A stretch of DNA of 64,000 nucleotides from positions 2,278,891 to 2,342,890 of the forward strand of contig NZ_VSSB01000001.1 in NCBI RefSeq assembly GCF_008122505.1, written 5' to 3'. Source of the DNA: Agromyces mariniharenae. GTDB taxonomy: Bacteria; Actinomycetota; Actinomycetes; Actinomycetales; Microbacteriaceae. A program made the translations under genes and the position numbers. Below the pieces are notes generated by a model that was given only the letters and a program-made list of their open reading frames with translations, did not search any database and had not been told where the DNA came from. Positions 27,301 through 35,689 of this stretch are shown in pieces. Within the stretch, counting starts at the first letter, position 1; every line of letters begins with the position of its first letter.

Positions 27301-28210
27301 CGCCGACATGGCGGAGCCGCCCGCGGCCTCCATCGCCTACGTGGGCGCGCCGGGCCTCGACGAGACGGCACCGGTGATCTCGGGCCTGCCCTCGGGCACG
27401 GTGGTGTCGGATGCCCCGCTGCAGCTCGGCATCGCGATCGAAGATGCCGAGAGCGGCATCCGTTCGCAGTCGGTGACGATCGGCGGTGTCGCGGTGCAAC
27501 CCGACGGCCTCGTGGATCTCGCGGAGCTCGGCATCGCGGGCGACGTCTCGGTTGAGGTCACCGCGACGAACCACGCGGGCCTCACGTCGACGGCCTCGTC
27601 GCAGCTGCTGGTCGTTCCGTCATCGGATGCCGCGACCGCACCCGGTCGTGGCACGCTCTCGAACACGAGCGGCTGGGAGTACGGCCTGCACGACGGAAAC
27701 TACGACGTGGTCATGAACCTGTGGTGGGGCACGCCGGGCACGATCTTCCGGCTCTACGAGAACGGCGCGCTCGTGTCGACTCGGGTGCTGGGCGACACGG
27801 CCGGCATGTCGCAGACCTCGGGCGTCTCGTTCGAGGGCAAGCCTGACGGCACCTACGTCTACACGGGCGAGCTCGTCAACGCGATCGGTGCGACGGCCAC
27901 GACCACGACCACGGTCACGGTGACGGATGCCGCGCCGGGCACGCCTTCCGTGAGCACCGACCAGAAGAAGGGCGCGTCGTCGTTCACCGCCACCGCGAAC
28001 CTCTGGTGGGGCACGAACGCGACCTTCTATCAGATCGAGCTCGACGGCGTCGTGGTCGGGTCGGGATCGCTGACGGCGGCGACCCCGGGCGCGCAGTCGG
28101 CGTCGGTGCCGCTCAGCGGCGTGGCATCCGGTGAGCACACGCTCGTCGCGGTGTTCGCGAACGCGAACGGCGAGACCGCGTCGAAGCCGCTGAAGGTGAC
28201 CGTGAAGTAG
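24383..28210 (+). CDS. Secreted PL11 rhamnogalacturonan lyase, multidomain
   Basis: Extracellular enzyme of 1275 residues that cleaves the rhamnogalacturonan I backbone of pectin by beta-elimination. A Sec signal peptide (residues 1-35, cleavage after SPAAA) follows a GTG start with AAGGAG 6-7 bases upstream. Domains: an N-terminal beta-sandwich that begins VSFDFGGPTTPV, two FN3-like modules (about 190-375), and the PL11 beta-propeller with repeated Ca-binding loops (DVDGDGEYELVFLWNPS, DFDGDGRSEVAFKTADG, DVDRDGLDEIVFGSM). The C-terminus has two tandem modules, each carrying NLWWGT, of carbohydrate-binding type. The LacI-type palindrome upstream suggests carbon-source control. Confident assignment; the binding modules are less certain. 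Confidence 0.9.
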   Translation: MGPDVRHGRARPIIAALAGAALVAGAALTASPAAAEEPAGAGATAAAASVDVSFDFGGPTTPVAAGFIGVHPGTTYNATQGYGFTTTPASNGFRDRGGDDLLRRDFTIANNQAFAVDVPNGTYEVTTWAGDLIAGNGTNFDIEGTAYAGPRTSTGVIHEAYFPAVAVADGQLNIRVTGGDGRINGIRVQTPLPAPAGLQATDIDAVDENISLDWQPVAEATGYAIFRSAPGGELAEIGRVTDAATTSFTDTGVALGESYDYALATVKDARVSKPGERVEASVVDPDVAKPVTPTGIETAAIDRNSVTLSWTDAGDALQWKVFRTTRADLPFEQVGTTTEPTFTDTDVLTTRPYLYQLVALNAGGSSAASGTYATAVATTLVRQAEYLDRAPVAVQTDEGVYLGWRLLGLDARDLGFNVYRDGDLVNDEPITGATNLVDDEGTTESTYLITALQGEGDAAREITVADDVQVWSDQYLDIPLDKPAPATLPDGQTVTYWPGDGTVGDVDGDGEYELVFLWNPSISKDNSQSGYTGKVYAEAVEFDGTSLWRIDLGVNIRAGAHYTQLEVFDFDGDGRSEVAFKTADGTVDGVGTVIGDATKDYRNSSGYILSGPEYLTVFDGTTGAAIDTVDYKPGRGSVGAWGDTYGNRVDRFLAGVAYLDGEHPSLITSRGYYTRTVIVAWDLVDGQLVERWTFDSNQAGSTYEGQGNHQFVPADVDRDGLDEIVFGSMTIDDDGTPLYNTRLLHGDALHVGDFVTDRAGLEVYAVHETPSGNGGRIASMRDAETGQILWSNSGNRDTGRGTAADIDPSHPGAEAWNIGGDYAWNSRVGTLNAASGDVLSTDIPAANFVTWWDGDLTREITDHDYSEANASGVPTISKWDPATKSSELLLRLDGTLTNNTTKGNPVIQADLFGDWREELAVRTADGDAIRIYTTTDATDARIPTLMHDSQYRVGVAGQNSAYNQPPNPSYFIGADMAEPPAASIAYVGAPGLDETAPVISGLPSGTVVSDAPLQLGIAIEDAESGIRSQSVTIGGVAVQPDGLVDLAELGIAGDVSVEVTATNHAGLTSTASSQLLVVPSSDAATAPGRGTLSNTSGWEYGLHDGNYDVVMNLWWGTPGTIFRLYENGALVSTRVLGDTAGMSQTSGVSFEGKPDGTYVYTGELVNAIGATATTTTTVTVTDAAPGTPSVSTDQKKGASSFTATANLWWGTNATFYQIELDGVVVGSGSLTAATPGAQSASVPLSGVASGEHTLVAVFANANGETASKPLKVTVK

Positions 28211-28241
28211 CGGTTCGCGGCATCGCGACTGCGGTCGCGGC

Positions 28242-28273
28242 GAGGGGCCGGGCGCTGGTGCGCTCGGCCCCTC
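28242..28273 (+). terminator. Terminator hairpin after the PL11 gene
   Basis: GAGGGGCCGGGCGC pairs with GCGCTCGGCCCCTC (one wobble) around TGGT, 32 bases beyond the lyase stop. Long GC stem without a strong T-run. Confidence 0.6.
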
Positions 28274-28373
28274 GTGTGTGTGGACCGCGGTCGCGGCCCC
28301 TCTGATGTCGGTGGCTCCGCCTACCGTGAGGACCACTACTCGCAGAGCTCGTGCCGGGGTCGGAGTGTGGAAC

Positions 28374-28772
28374 ATGAAGGTGCTCGTCGCGACGAGCGTT
28401 GCCCAGGGCGCGAGATCGACCGACGTCATGCGGTGCGTCGACGGAGAGTTCGTCTACGCGATCGAGCCGTGTCCGAGTAGTCGACGCCGGCCGTACGGTC
28501 GGTGCAACTGCGGAATCACCTTTCGCGGCATGACGAGCGGTGGGGTCACGACGACGGCGATCGTCCGCGCGGTACCGGGCCTCGATCTCGCCACGTTCGT
28601 CGATTGCCTCGACGCGACGCACGCGTTCGAACGTTCGTGGGGCTGCAGTTGCGACATCGACCCTGTGGCCGAGGCATGGAACCTCACGGCGATCGCCGGC
28701 ATGTTCGCCGAAGGCACGATCGTCGAGCGTCTCGTCGATCGGGTGATCGTGCGGCGGGCGGCAGGAGCGTGA
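28374..28772 (+). CDS. Conserved actinobacterial hypothetical protein (DUF7715-like)
   Basis: The 132-residue protein begins MKVLVATSVAQGARSTDVM and contains a small Cys cluster (CVDGEFVYAIEPC, then RCNCGITFRG and WGCSC) that could bind metal. No catalytic motif is recognised. It resembles a family of small actinobacterial proteins with the same opening and Cys pattern. GGAG lies eight bases before the chosen ATG at 28374; a longer frame upstream has no ribosome site. Stands alone between the lyase and a convergent YciI gene. Confidence 0.6.
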   Translation: MKVLVATSVAQGARSTDVMRCVDGEFVYAIEPCPSSRRRPYGRCNCGITFRGMTSGGVTTTAIVRAVPGLDLATFVDCLDATHAFERSWGCSCDIDPVAEAWNLTAIAGMFAEGTIVERLVDRVIVRRAAGA

Positions 28773-28812
28773 GCGGAGGCCGGCCGGCGGTGTTGTCCCG
28801 GTATTCACGGTT

Positions 28813-28828
28813 CCGAAGTTCCGAAGTT
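28813..28828. repeat. Two copies of an 8-bp repeat (CCGAAGTT)
   Basis: Two adjacent CCGAAGTT units, then a decayed CCGGACTC unit. The same octamer forms the array at 51660-51851. It lies in the intergenic space after the DUF7715-like gene. Confidence 0.6.
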
Positions 28829-28849
28829 CCGGACTCCCGAAGAGATGGC

Positions 28850-28872
28850 GCGCAGCGGGATTCCCGCTGCGC
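28850..28872. terminator. Hairpin between convergent genes
   Basis: GCGCAGCGGG (28850-28859) and CCCGCTGCGC (28863-28872) form a perfect 10-bp stem with a 3-base loop. It lies between the plus-strand gene ending at 28772 and the minus-strand YciI gene ending at 28904, so it could serve both. Confidence 0.55.
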
Positions 28873-28903
28873 ACCACTCCCACTCAGCCAGGTGGCATTC
28901 CGC

Positions 28904-29281
28904 CTACAGCTCAGGCGGGTCCTGCAGCGCGCGCACCTCGATGGGCGTCTGCACCGCGCGCGATGCCTGGGTCGCCCAGTCGATCGCCGCGGCCTCGTCG
29001 GGCGCCTCGATCACCCAGAAGCCGCCGACGTAGGCGGGCGCCTCGACGAACGGCTCGTCGAGCACGCGCGGCTCACCTGACGACGTGTCGACGGTCTTCG
29101 CGGTCGACGGCGGGTGGAGGCCGCCCGCGAACAGCCAGGCGCCCGAGTCCTGGAGTGCGGTGTTGAAGGCCTCGACGGCGGCCATCACCGCGGCGAGCTC
29201 CTCGGGGTCGAACTCCTGCATGGACTCCATCGTCGGCTCCGTCGCCGCGTCGTGGGGCATGGTCAGGAAGTACTGGGTCAT
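28904..29281 (-). CDS. YciI-family protein
   Basis: The 125-residue protein has the YCII/DGPF fold pattern: an N-terminal strand MTQYFLTM, a helix, then GAWLFAGGLHPPS, a variable acidic loop, and the closing GGFWVIEAPDEAAAIDWATQAS. Family members occur alone or beside ECF sigma factors and may act as small enzymes; none of those partners is adjacent here. The start follows AGAGGATGAGCA on the minus strand. Function beyond the family is unknown. Confidence 0.8.
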   Translation of the reverse strand: MTQYFLTMPHDAATEPTMESMQEFDPEELAAVMAAVEAFNTALQDSGAWLFAGGLHPPSTAKTVDTSSGEPRVLDEPFVEAPAYVGGFWVIEAPDEAAAIDWATQASRAVQTPIEVRALQDPPEL

Positions 29282-29529
29282 TGCTCATCCTCTCGTCCGG
29301 GACGCCGGAGGGTCGCCCTCACTCCGACGTCGAACGGGAGACCGCGCGGATCGACATCCGGTTCGGATGAACCTGCGGATTCGTTCTCAGTAGGTGGAGT
29401 ACCCAAACGTCGGTAGTGCTCGGCGCGAATATCCGTATTGCACACGGATTCGCCGGCGTGGCTTCGAGAGGAGTGTGGTGTGCAGCGGGATTCCGCCCGC
29501 ACCGCACTCACTCGAAGGGAGGTGCACGA

Positions 29530-29640
29530 ATGCTCGCAACGATGCTCATGCTCGGGACGCTCGCCGCCGCGGCGATCGCCTCGGCCGTCGTCCAGTTCGG
29601 CCGCGACGGCTACCGCCGCACGCCCACCATCTCCCAGTAA
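29530..29640 (+). CDS. 36-residue single-pass membrane protein
   Basis: A short frame encodes MLATMLMLGTLAAAAIAS and ends RRTPTISQ. One hydrophobic segment (about residues 3-22) is followed by a basic tail, so it is probably a small inner-membrane protein. GGGAGGTG lies six bases before the ATG, a strong ribosome site that supports real translation. Role unknown; the next small gene follows 119 bases downstream. Confidence 0.55.
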   Translation: MLATMLMLGTLAAAAIASAVVQFGRDGYRRTPTISQ

Positions 29641-29759
29641 GGCACCCCGCCACCGACCGTTCGGAAGATACGGCGATCGCCCGATCCGAACCCACCACCT
29701 CAGCGAAGAACCTGAATGCAGACGGCGACCCCCGCCCTCGCAGATCGAATGGAATGATC

Positions 29760-29972
29760 ATGAACCTCGCAGCCGGCTACATCGCCCAGACGCTGCAGAC
29801 CCACGACGAGCTCGTCGCCGCACGAGTGAACGAGCACCGCCGCAACGCCGCCGACCGCCGCGCCGACCGCGCCGAGCAGGCAGCGCGAGCCGCACGGTCG
29901 GGCCTGCTGCGCCGCCTCGCGGCGCTCTGGCACGACGGCCGCACCGCGTCGACCATGCGGCCCGCCCACTGA
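29760..29972 (+). CDS. 70-residue hypothetical basic helical protein
   Basis: Starts MNLAAGYIAQTLQTHDELVA and continues as an Arg/Ala-rich amphipathic helix (RNAADRRADRAEQAARAARS), then RLAALWHDGRTAS. No motif identifies a function. An ATG two codons earlier (29754) is equally possible; the ribosome site is weak (AATGGA). Support comes from the sustained amphipathic pattern and its position after another small gene in the same direction. Confidence 0.5.
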   Translation: MNLAAGYIAQTLQTHDELVAARVNEHRRNAADRRADRAEQAARAARSGLLRRLAALWHDGRTASTMRPAH

Positions 29973-30108
29973 CGCAGCGTCAGTGCGGCGCGGCCGCGCG
30001 CGGCGGCGCCGCTCGCGCGGCATCCGTCACCGCCCGCTCGACGCGGAATAGCCCCGTGCGGCCGAGCGCCTCGTGGGTTACCGTGGGCGCATCGACCGAG
30101 GAGGCGAC

Positions 30109-30336
30109 ATGAGCGACACCACGGGCCGGGGTCGAGGCCCCGTCCCGAATCCGCCTGACGAACGGAGATTCGCCGACAGCGCGCGCGAGCAGGCGCGGCT
30201 GAAGGCCGAGCACGACCGGGAGCTCGGCGTCGACCCGTTCTGGGAGGGCGCGAACATCACCGAGAGCGACGGCCCAGACCTCGAGACCGGCGACGACCTC
30301 GATCTGGGTGGCGGTCACCGCACGCCGCGCGACTAG
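30109..30336 (+). CDS. 75-residue acidic hypothetical protein
   Basis: Starts [21 protein letters not shown], has a charged helix ([17 protein letters not shown]) and an acidic disordered end ([19 protein letters not shown]). GAGGAGG six bases before the ATG supports translation. No domain recognised. Its stop overlaps the stop of the convergent cytochrome b gene in the four bases CTAG. Confidence 0.6.
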   Translation: MSDTTGRGRGPVPNPPDERRFADSAREQARLKAEHDRELGVDPFWEGANITESDGPDLETGDDLDLGGGHRTPRD

Positions 30337-31955
30337 CGCCCTCGCAGTTCGAGGTCGGCTGCGGCATCCGTGTCGTGGGGGTCGGCACCCGATGCGAGTT
30401 CCGGGGTGTCGACCTCGATGCGATCCGCGAAGTAGAACCTCGAGAGCCGCACCCGCAGCCGCTCGGTGAGCGTGAGTGCGCCACGCGCGTTCGGTCGGAG
30501 CTGCAGCGGGCGCGGGGCATCCGTCACCGTGATGCGGGCGCGCTCGGACTCGCCCAGCTGCTGGTGCACCTCGACGTACTCGCCGCCCGGGAGGCGGACG
30601 ATGCGTCCGGTCTCGAAGCCGTGCAGCAGGATGTCGCGGTCCTTGCGCTGGAGGCCGAGGCAGACGCGACGGGCGACGGAGAACCCGATGACGGGGCCGA
30701 GCAGGAGCGCCGCCTGAAGCGTGGCGATCACGGTCTCGAGGCTCACCGAGAACTGCGTCGCGATGAGGTCGGCGCTCGCGGCCAGCCAGAGGACGCCGTA
30801 GAACACGATCCCGGCGACGCCGATGCCGGTGCGGGTCGCCGTGTTGCGCGGCCGATCGAGCACGTGGTGGTCGCGGTGGTCGCCCGTGATCCACTCCTCG
30901 ACGAACGGGTACGCCACGACGGCGAGCAGGTAGATGCCGACGACCGCGAGCGGCACGAGTATCGCGAGCGTCCAGGTGCGGCCGAGCCAGACGAACTCCC
31001 AGTCGGGCGGCACGAGTCGGAGCGCGCCGTCGAGGAAGCCCGTGTACCAGTCGGGCTGGCTGCCGGCGCCGGCCGCAGCGGGATCGGCCGGGCCGTAGAG
31101 CCAGATCGGGCTCACGGTGACCGTCGCCGAGACGAGCAGCAGGAGCGCCGTGACCAGGAGGAACAGGCCGCCGGCACGGGCGGCCGCGGTCGGCACCAGC
31201 GGGACGCCGACGACGTTCCGCTCGGTGCGGCCGCGTCCGGCGAACTGCGGGGGTCCGTGCCGCCACGCGGCGAGGCCGCGCAGCACGACCAGCGCGATGA
31301 GGAGCGCCGGGAAGACGGCAACGTGCAGCGGATACAGGTGCTCGATGATCTGGCCCGGGAACGACCCGCCGAACAGGAGCGACGCGAGCCAGGTGCCGAT
31401 GACCGGGATGCCGAGCGCGATGCCCTCGGTGATGCGCAGGCCGGTGCTCGACAGCAGGTCGTCGGGGAGGGCGTAGCCGCTCCAGCCTGCGGCGAGGGCG
31501 CTCACGAAGACCAGGAACAGCAGCACCCACATGCCGCGACGCGGACGGCGGAACGCACCCGTGAAGAACGTCGTCAGGAGCTGCATGATGATCGCGGCGG
31601 GCAGCAGGAGCGCCGCCCAGTGGTGCGCCTGCCGGATGAGCAGGCCGCCCGGGACGTCGAACGTGATCGCCATGGTCGACGCGAACGCCTTCGACACCTC
31701 GGCGCCGTGCAGCGGCGCGTACCCGCCCGAGTAGGTGACGGTGTCGCTCGACGGCGAGTAGAAGAACATCAGCCACAGGCCGGTGACCGTCACGACCACG
31801 ATGCACGCGAGGGTGACGATGCCGAAGAGGTTCGTCCAGTGGCTCGGCACGCGTCGTCGGCGGGCCTCCGCCCTGACGTCGGTGAGGCGGCGGCCGAAGA
31901 TGGTCGCCGCTCCGACGCGTGCGGCGATGCGGTCGGTGATGGAGTGGTTTCGCAT
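30333..31955 (-). CDS. QcrB-like cytochrome b, solitary paralogue with altered haem ligands
   Basis: Polytopic membrane protein of 540 residues resembling the actinobacterial bc-complex cytochrome b ([52 protein letters not shown]). The genuine subunit is encoded with QcrA, QcrC and oxidase genes, none of which is near. The first histidine of each haem pair is kept (H111/H112 and H211). The positions expected to hold the second pair read Gln (Q125, in IIMQLL) and Arg (R226, in VVLRG). This suggests that one haem site is lost. The C-terminal extension is soluble and ends in an acidic tail. Start at the ATG with GAGGAG upstream. Role uncertain. Confidence 0.8.
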   Translation of the reverse strand: MRNHSITDRIAARVGAATIFGRRLTDVRAEARRRRVPSHWTNLFGIVTLACIVVVTVTGLWLMFFYSPSSDTVTYSGGYAPLHGAEVSKAFASTMAITFDVPGGLLIRQAHHWAALLLPAAIIMQLLTTFFTGAFRRPRRGMWVLLFLVFVSALAAGWSGYALPDDLLSSTGLRITEGIALGIPVIGTWLASLLFGGSFPGQIIEHLYPLHVAVFPALLIALVVLRGLAAWRHGPPQFAGRGRTERNVVGVPLVPTAAARAGGLFLLVTALLLLVSATVTVSPIWLYGPADPAAAGAGSQPDWYTGFLDGALRLVPPDWEFVWLGRTWTLAILVPLAVVGIYLLAVVAYPFVEEWITGDHRDHHVLDRPRNTATRTGIGVAGIVFYGVLWLAASADLIATQFSVSLETVIATLQAALLLGPVIGFSVARRVCLGLQRKDRDILLHGFETGRIVRLPGGEYVEVHQQLGESERARITVTDAPRPLQLRPNARGALTLTERLRVRLSRFYFADRIEVDTPELASGADPHDTDAAADLELRGR

Positions 31956-32097
31956 TCGTGCTCCTCGAACGTCCTTCACTCCATACGACGCGCGAGGGGG
32001 CCGATTTGTGACATCCCGCTTTTTGTGCCGGGACGCTCGGTGGTGGCATGAACGTGGCCGGGACGCACGATGCGCCCCGGCCACGTGCCGTGCGTGA

Positions 32098-32301
32098 CTA
32101 CTCCTCGACGCCCGGGTCGCCTCCTTCGAGGCCGCCGTCGGTCGAGTCGGTCATCGGCTCGGCGCTCGTCGGCGCACCCGGGGTGTCGGGGCCCGCGGGG
32201 CCCGGCTGGTCCTCGCGGTCCTCGTCGCGGTCCGCGGCATCCGCTCGCTCGTCGTCATCGGGGATCGGCCTCGTGTCATCAGGCAGGCGCGAGTCGGTCA
32301 T
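32098..32301 (-). CDS. 67-residue acidic disordered hypothetical protein
   Basis: Begins MTDSRLPDDTRPIPDDDERADA and is rich in Asp, Glu, Pro and Gly to the end (GLEGGDPGVEE), so it is probably unstructured. AAGGAG upstream of the ATG on the minus strand supports expression. No domain recognised. It lies 77 bases downstream of the CBS-domain gene, in the same direction, and may be co-transcribed with it. Confidence 0.55.
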   Translation of the reverse strand: MTDSRLPDDTRPIPDDDERADAADRDEDREDQPGPAGPDTPGAPTSAEPMTDSTDGGLEGGDPGVEE

Positions 32302-32378
32302 GGTCGGCTCCTTCCGTTCGGTCTGGATTCGGTGCGGGTGTCGTTCGTTCGGTGCGTCGCCCGGTCGGGGGGTGCTCG

Positions 32379-32795
32379 TCAGGCCTCGGAGATCTCGGCG
32401 ACGGTCTCGCCCGTCTCCTCCGCCGAGAGCGCCAGCGCGACATCCGCCTGGCTGATGATGCCCACGAGGTCGTAGCCGTCGAGCACGGGGAGGCGGCGCA
32501 CCTGGTACTTCTGCATCACCTCGAGCGCTTCGCTGATGTCGTCGTCGGCGCCGATCGTGGCGGGACGACCCTCGGCCAGGCTGCCGGCCGTGGTCGTGCT
32601 CGGGTCGCCGCCGTCGGCGATGCACTTCACCACGATGTCGCGGTCGGTCAGCATGCCCCGCAGACGGTCGTCGTCACCGCAGATGGGCAGCGCGCCCACG
32701 TCGAGGTCGCGCATCATGCGGGCGGCATCGACGAGGGTCTGGTCCTCCTTCACGCACGTCGGGTCGGGGGTCATGAGGTCGCGTGCGACGGTCAT
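32379..32795 (-). CDS. Two-CBS-domain protein
   Basis: The 138-residue protein is a Bateman module of two CBS repeats: MTPDPTCVKEDQTLVDAARMM...GMLTDRDIVV (about 8-57) and ATIGADDDISEALEVMQKYQVRRLPVLDG...GIISQADVAL (about 75-125). Stand-alone CBS pairs usually bind adenine nucleotides and regulate partner proteins; the partner is not identifiable here. GAGAGGA precedes the chosen ATG; a longer frame upstream has no ribosome site. Confidence 0.85.
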   Translation of the reverse strand: MTVARDLMTPDPTCVKEDQTLVDAARMMRDLDVGALPICGDDDRLRGMLTDRDIVVKCIADGGDPSTTTAGSLAEGRPATIGADDDISEALEVMQKYQVRRLPVLDGYDLVGIISQADVALALSAEETGETVAEISEA

Positions 32796-32954
32796 CGGTC
32801 GGTCCTCTCTCCGGGTCCCGTCGGGTCTGGGATCCGGTTCCGGCAGGCTAACCAGCGCGGGCGTCGACGGCACGGGGGTTGACGCGGGCGGCGGCGCGCG
32901 GCATCCGCTCAGCGCCGGGGTCGCGGAGGGCGGGCGCCGGCGTCGGGCATCCGC

Positions 32955-34172
32955 TCACCCCTCGAGGAACGACCGCCCGTAGAGCGCGTCGGCGTTGCGC
33001 CACGCGATGAGCTCGGCGACGCGGATCGCCTCGTCGACGGGCCAGCCGTGCTCGGCGACGTACGACCCGAGCACGCGGGTCGTCGCGTCGCGCCACACGG
33101 CGGCGCCGAGCAGCACACGCTCGGGCACACCCCACGCGTCGGTCGAGAAGAGCACCTTCGAGAACGGCGCGAGGTCGAGCGACTCGCGCACGAGCGTGTC
33201 GGCGTTCGCGCCGACGTGGGCGACGGCGAGGCCCGCGTCGAGGAACACGTGCGGGAAGAGATGCGCGAGCATGCTCGCCTCGCGGAGGTACGGGTGGCAG
33301 TGCAGCAGCGCGATCCGCCCGCCCGTCGCCTGCGTCGCCGCGATGAACGGCTGCAGCAGGAACGGGTCTGCCCGATCGAGCCGCAGGTCGGGGTCGCCGA
33401 AGCCGACGTGCACCTGCAGCACGCCGGGGCCGCCGGCGTCGCCGCGCTCGAGCGCCCACCACGCGAGGTGCCTGATGATCACCGGGTCGACGAGGCGCAC
33501 GGATGCCGCGCCGCCGCGCCGGCTCGCCGCGTGCCACGCCTCGGCGGCCTCCGCCAGCTCTGCGGGCGACGGCTTCGCCGGATCGAGCGCGAGTCCGCCC
33601 CGGTACGCCGCGACGGTCTTGAACCCGACCGCGCTCGCCGCGGCGGCCTCGAGCGCCACGGGCAGCCGGTCGACGAAGTCGGCGCCCGACGCGGCATCCG
33701 ACATGACCGACTCGGCCAGCCTCTCGAGGCGCACGATGCGGTGGACGCGGACGTCGCCGGCGGCACCGGCGCGGTCGCCGTCGGCTCCTGCACCCTCGCT
33801 CGCGAGCTCGGCGAGCTGCGCGTCGGAGAGGAGCCGATCGGGCGCGTGCCCGTCGTCGATCAGGTACGTGCGGATCCCCGAGGCGCCCAGCAGCCGGCGG
33901 GTGGCCTCGTCGAAGCCGAGTCGCTCGCGGGCGGCGAGGTACTCCGCGGCATCCGCGAACGGGGGCAGCCCGAGCGCCGGGGCGCAGAAGCGGCGCAGGG
34001 CGAAGCCGAGCTGGCTGTCGAAGATCGCGGCGTGGTCGGTCGCGTGCTCGGCCTGCGTCAGCGCGTCGAGCAGGTCGCGCTCGGCGAGCGGCGGACGCAG
34101 CAGGCTGTGCGCGTGGTGGTCGATGAGCGGCATGGCATCGATGGCGCGCGCGAGCTCGGCGTTCGCGGTCAT
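32955..34172 (-). CDS. Amidohydrolase-family protein
   Basis: TIM-barrel metal-dependent hydrolase of 405 residues: HxH metal ligands in LIDHHAHS (H20, H22), an internal histidine in LLHCHPY, and the late metal Asp in STDAWG. The overall pattern resembles amidohydrolase_2 proteins such as the N-terminal half of FluG, so hydrolysis or decarboxylation of a carboxylated amide or ring compound is plausible. The substrate is unknown. It is a single gene, divergent from the DUF2207 protein, and no transporter or glutamine-synthetase-like gene is adjacent. Confidence 0.78.
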   Translation of the reverse strand: MTANAELARAIDAMPLIDHHAHSLLRPPLAERDLLDALTQAEHATDHAAIFDSQLGFALRRFCAPALGLPPFADAAEYLAARERLGFDEATRRLLGASGIRTYLIDDGHAPDRLLSDAQLAELASEGAGADGDRAGAAGDVRVHRIVRLERLAESVMSDAASGADFVDRLPVALEAAAASAVGFKTVAAYRGGLALDPAKPSPAELAEAAEAWHAASRRGGAASVRLVDPVIIRHLAWWALERGDAGGPGVLQVHVGFGDPDLRLDRADPFLLQPFIAATQATGGRIALLHCHPYLREASMLAHLFPHVFLDAGLAVAHVGANADTLVRESLDLAPFSKVLFSTDAWGVPERVLLGAAVWRDATTRVLGSYVAEHGWPVDEAIRVAELIAWRNADALYGRSFLEG

Positions 34173-34310
34173 GGGGCGATTCTCTCGCGTCGGCGGCGTT
34201 CGCGGCGGCATCCGATCGCCCGATCCCACCCTCGAACTGGGGCGAGGGCACGCCCAGAACGCGCGCCTCCACGCATGGCCCCGGATGCCGCGCGGGAGTA
34301 GCGTGCGGTC

Positions 34311-35660
34311 ATGGGATGCGTGCTCGTCCCGGCGCTGCACCAGGTGGCAGGTCACCCGGGCACGGCGGGCACAGGAGAGGGTTCGTACGCGTTGGAGGCA
34401 CCGGCGCTCGCGCCGGCGCTGCTGCCGATCTTCGCGCTCATCGCGTCGGTCGTCGCCGCGGTCGCGGTGGGGTCGCTCATCGTGACGTGGTTGCGCGTGC
34501 CCGAGCCGACGGGCCTCATCGAGGTCACCGATCCGAAGACGGCCGGGCTGATGTCGGTGGGGTTCGCGTCGGGCGGGGCGTCGCGGCGATGGCTGGCCGC
34601 GACGGTCGTGCAGCTCGCGTGCGACCGGGTCATCACGATCGACGACCGGCGGGCGGGCGCGGATGCCGCGGGCTCGGGCGGATCCGGCGGCTCGGGCGGA
34701 TCGGGCGCATCGGGCGGTTCGGCCGCGCGCCCGAAGGACGTGCGACTCGTCTTCGGCGCCGCGAACGCCGAGGCGGAGCGGGCGGCGGCCGGCGTGCTCG
34801 CCGGCGGCGGGACGTACGAACGCGAGGGCGGAGTCGTCGCCGCCGTGTTCGAGCCCGGCATGACGGGCGGCCCCCGGGAGCCGGTTCCCGGCACGAGCGT
34901 CGACGTGGATCGCGTCGTGACGAGGAACGGGACGCTCGCCGCGCTCACCGGCGACCGGTTCAGGGAGGCGATCGGGTGGTACCGCGAACCGCGTCCGACC
35001 GTGCGCTTCCGAGTGGCGACGGTCTGCGGTCTGCTGGGCCTGGTGTTCGGGTTCCTCTCGGTCGGGCTGGATGCCACGTCCGTGTCGATCGCGTGGAGCG
35101 CGATCGTGATCGGGGCGATCTCGCTGGGGCTGCGCCTACTGCTGCCGCGATGGATCCCGCTGAACGCCACGGGACTGCTGCTGCGCGAGCGGGCGAACCA
35201 GTTGCGCGAGATCATCGCGACGGCCGACGTGCCGACGCTGGCCTCCGGTGAGCAGGTGCTGCCGTGGGCGGTGCTGTTCGACGAGCAGGGGACGATCCGG
35301 CGGGTGGCGGAGGTGGCCGAGGGCTCGGGCGGTGCGCCGGCCTGGTACCGGTCGACGGAGCCGTTCACGGCCGATCGGCTGGTGTCGTGCCTCGCGCTGG
35401 TGACGGCGGAGCTGTCGCAGCCGATCCGCGTCGGGGCGAAGGCGCCGTGGACGCATGACGACGGCCGCTTCGGCGTGCCGCTGGTCGGCGACTACCGCGG
35501 GTGGAGCAGCGCGTACTACTACGGCAACAGCGGCTTCGGCGGAACGGTCGGGCCGGGCGGAGGCGGCGTCGATGGAGGGACGGCCGGCGGGTTCGACGGC
35601 GGTGGCTTCGGCGGGTTCGACGGCGGTGGTGTCGGTGGCGACGGAGGCGGCGGGTTCTGA
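34311..35660 (+). CDS. DUF2207-like membrane protein with glycine-rich tail
   Basis: The protein has a membrane segment near residues 35-60, a cytoplasmic region with a Gly/Ser linker (about 122-141), two further membrane segments near 238-285 and a C-terminal region ending in a long Gly-rich tail (about 400-449). This matches the C-terminal half of DUF2207 proteins; the usual N-terminal extracytoplasmic domain is missing. ATG at 34311 has only a distant GGGAG. A TTG at 34392 with AGGAGAGGG about 11 bases upstream is a serious alternative. Function unknown. Confidence 0.65.
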   Translation: MGCVLVPALHQVAGHPGTAGTGEGSYALEAPALAPALLPIFALIASVVAAVAVGSLIVTWLRVPEPTGLIEVTDPKTAGLMSVGFASGGASRRWLAATVVQLACDRVITIDDRRAGADAAGSGGSGGSGGSGASGGSAARPKDVRLVFGAANAEAERAAAGVLAGGGTYEREGGVVAAVFEPGMTGGPREPVPGTSVDVDRVVTRNGTLAALTGDRFREAIGWYREPRPTVRFRVATVCGLLGLVFGFLSVGLDATSVSIAWSAIVIGAISLGLRLLLPRWIPLNATGLLLRERANQLREIIATADVPTLASGEQVLPWAVLFDEQGTIRRVAEVAEGSGGAPAWYRSTEPFTADRLVSCLALVTAELSQPIRVGAKAPWTHDDGRFGVPLVGDYRGWSSAYYYGNSGFGGTVGPGGGGVDGGTAGGFDGGGFGGFDGGGVGGDGGGGF

Positions 35661-35689
35661 GGCGCCTCGGTCGGGGTGAGGATGGAGGC

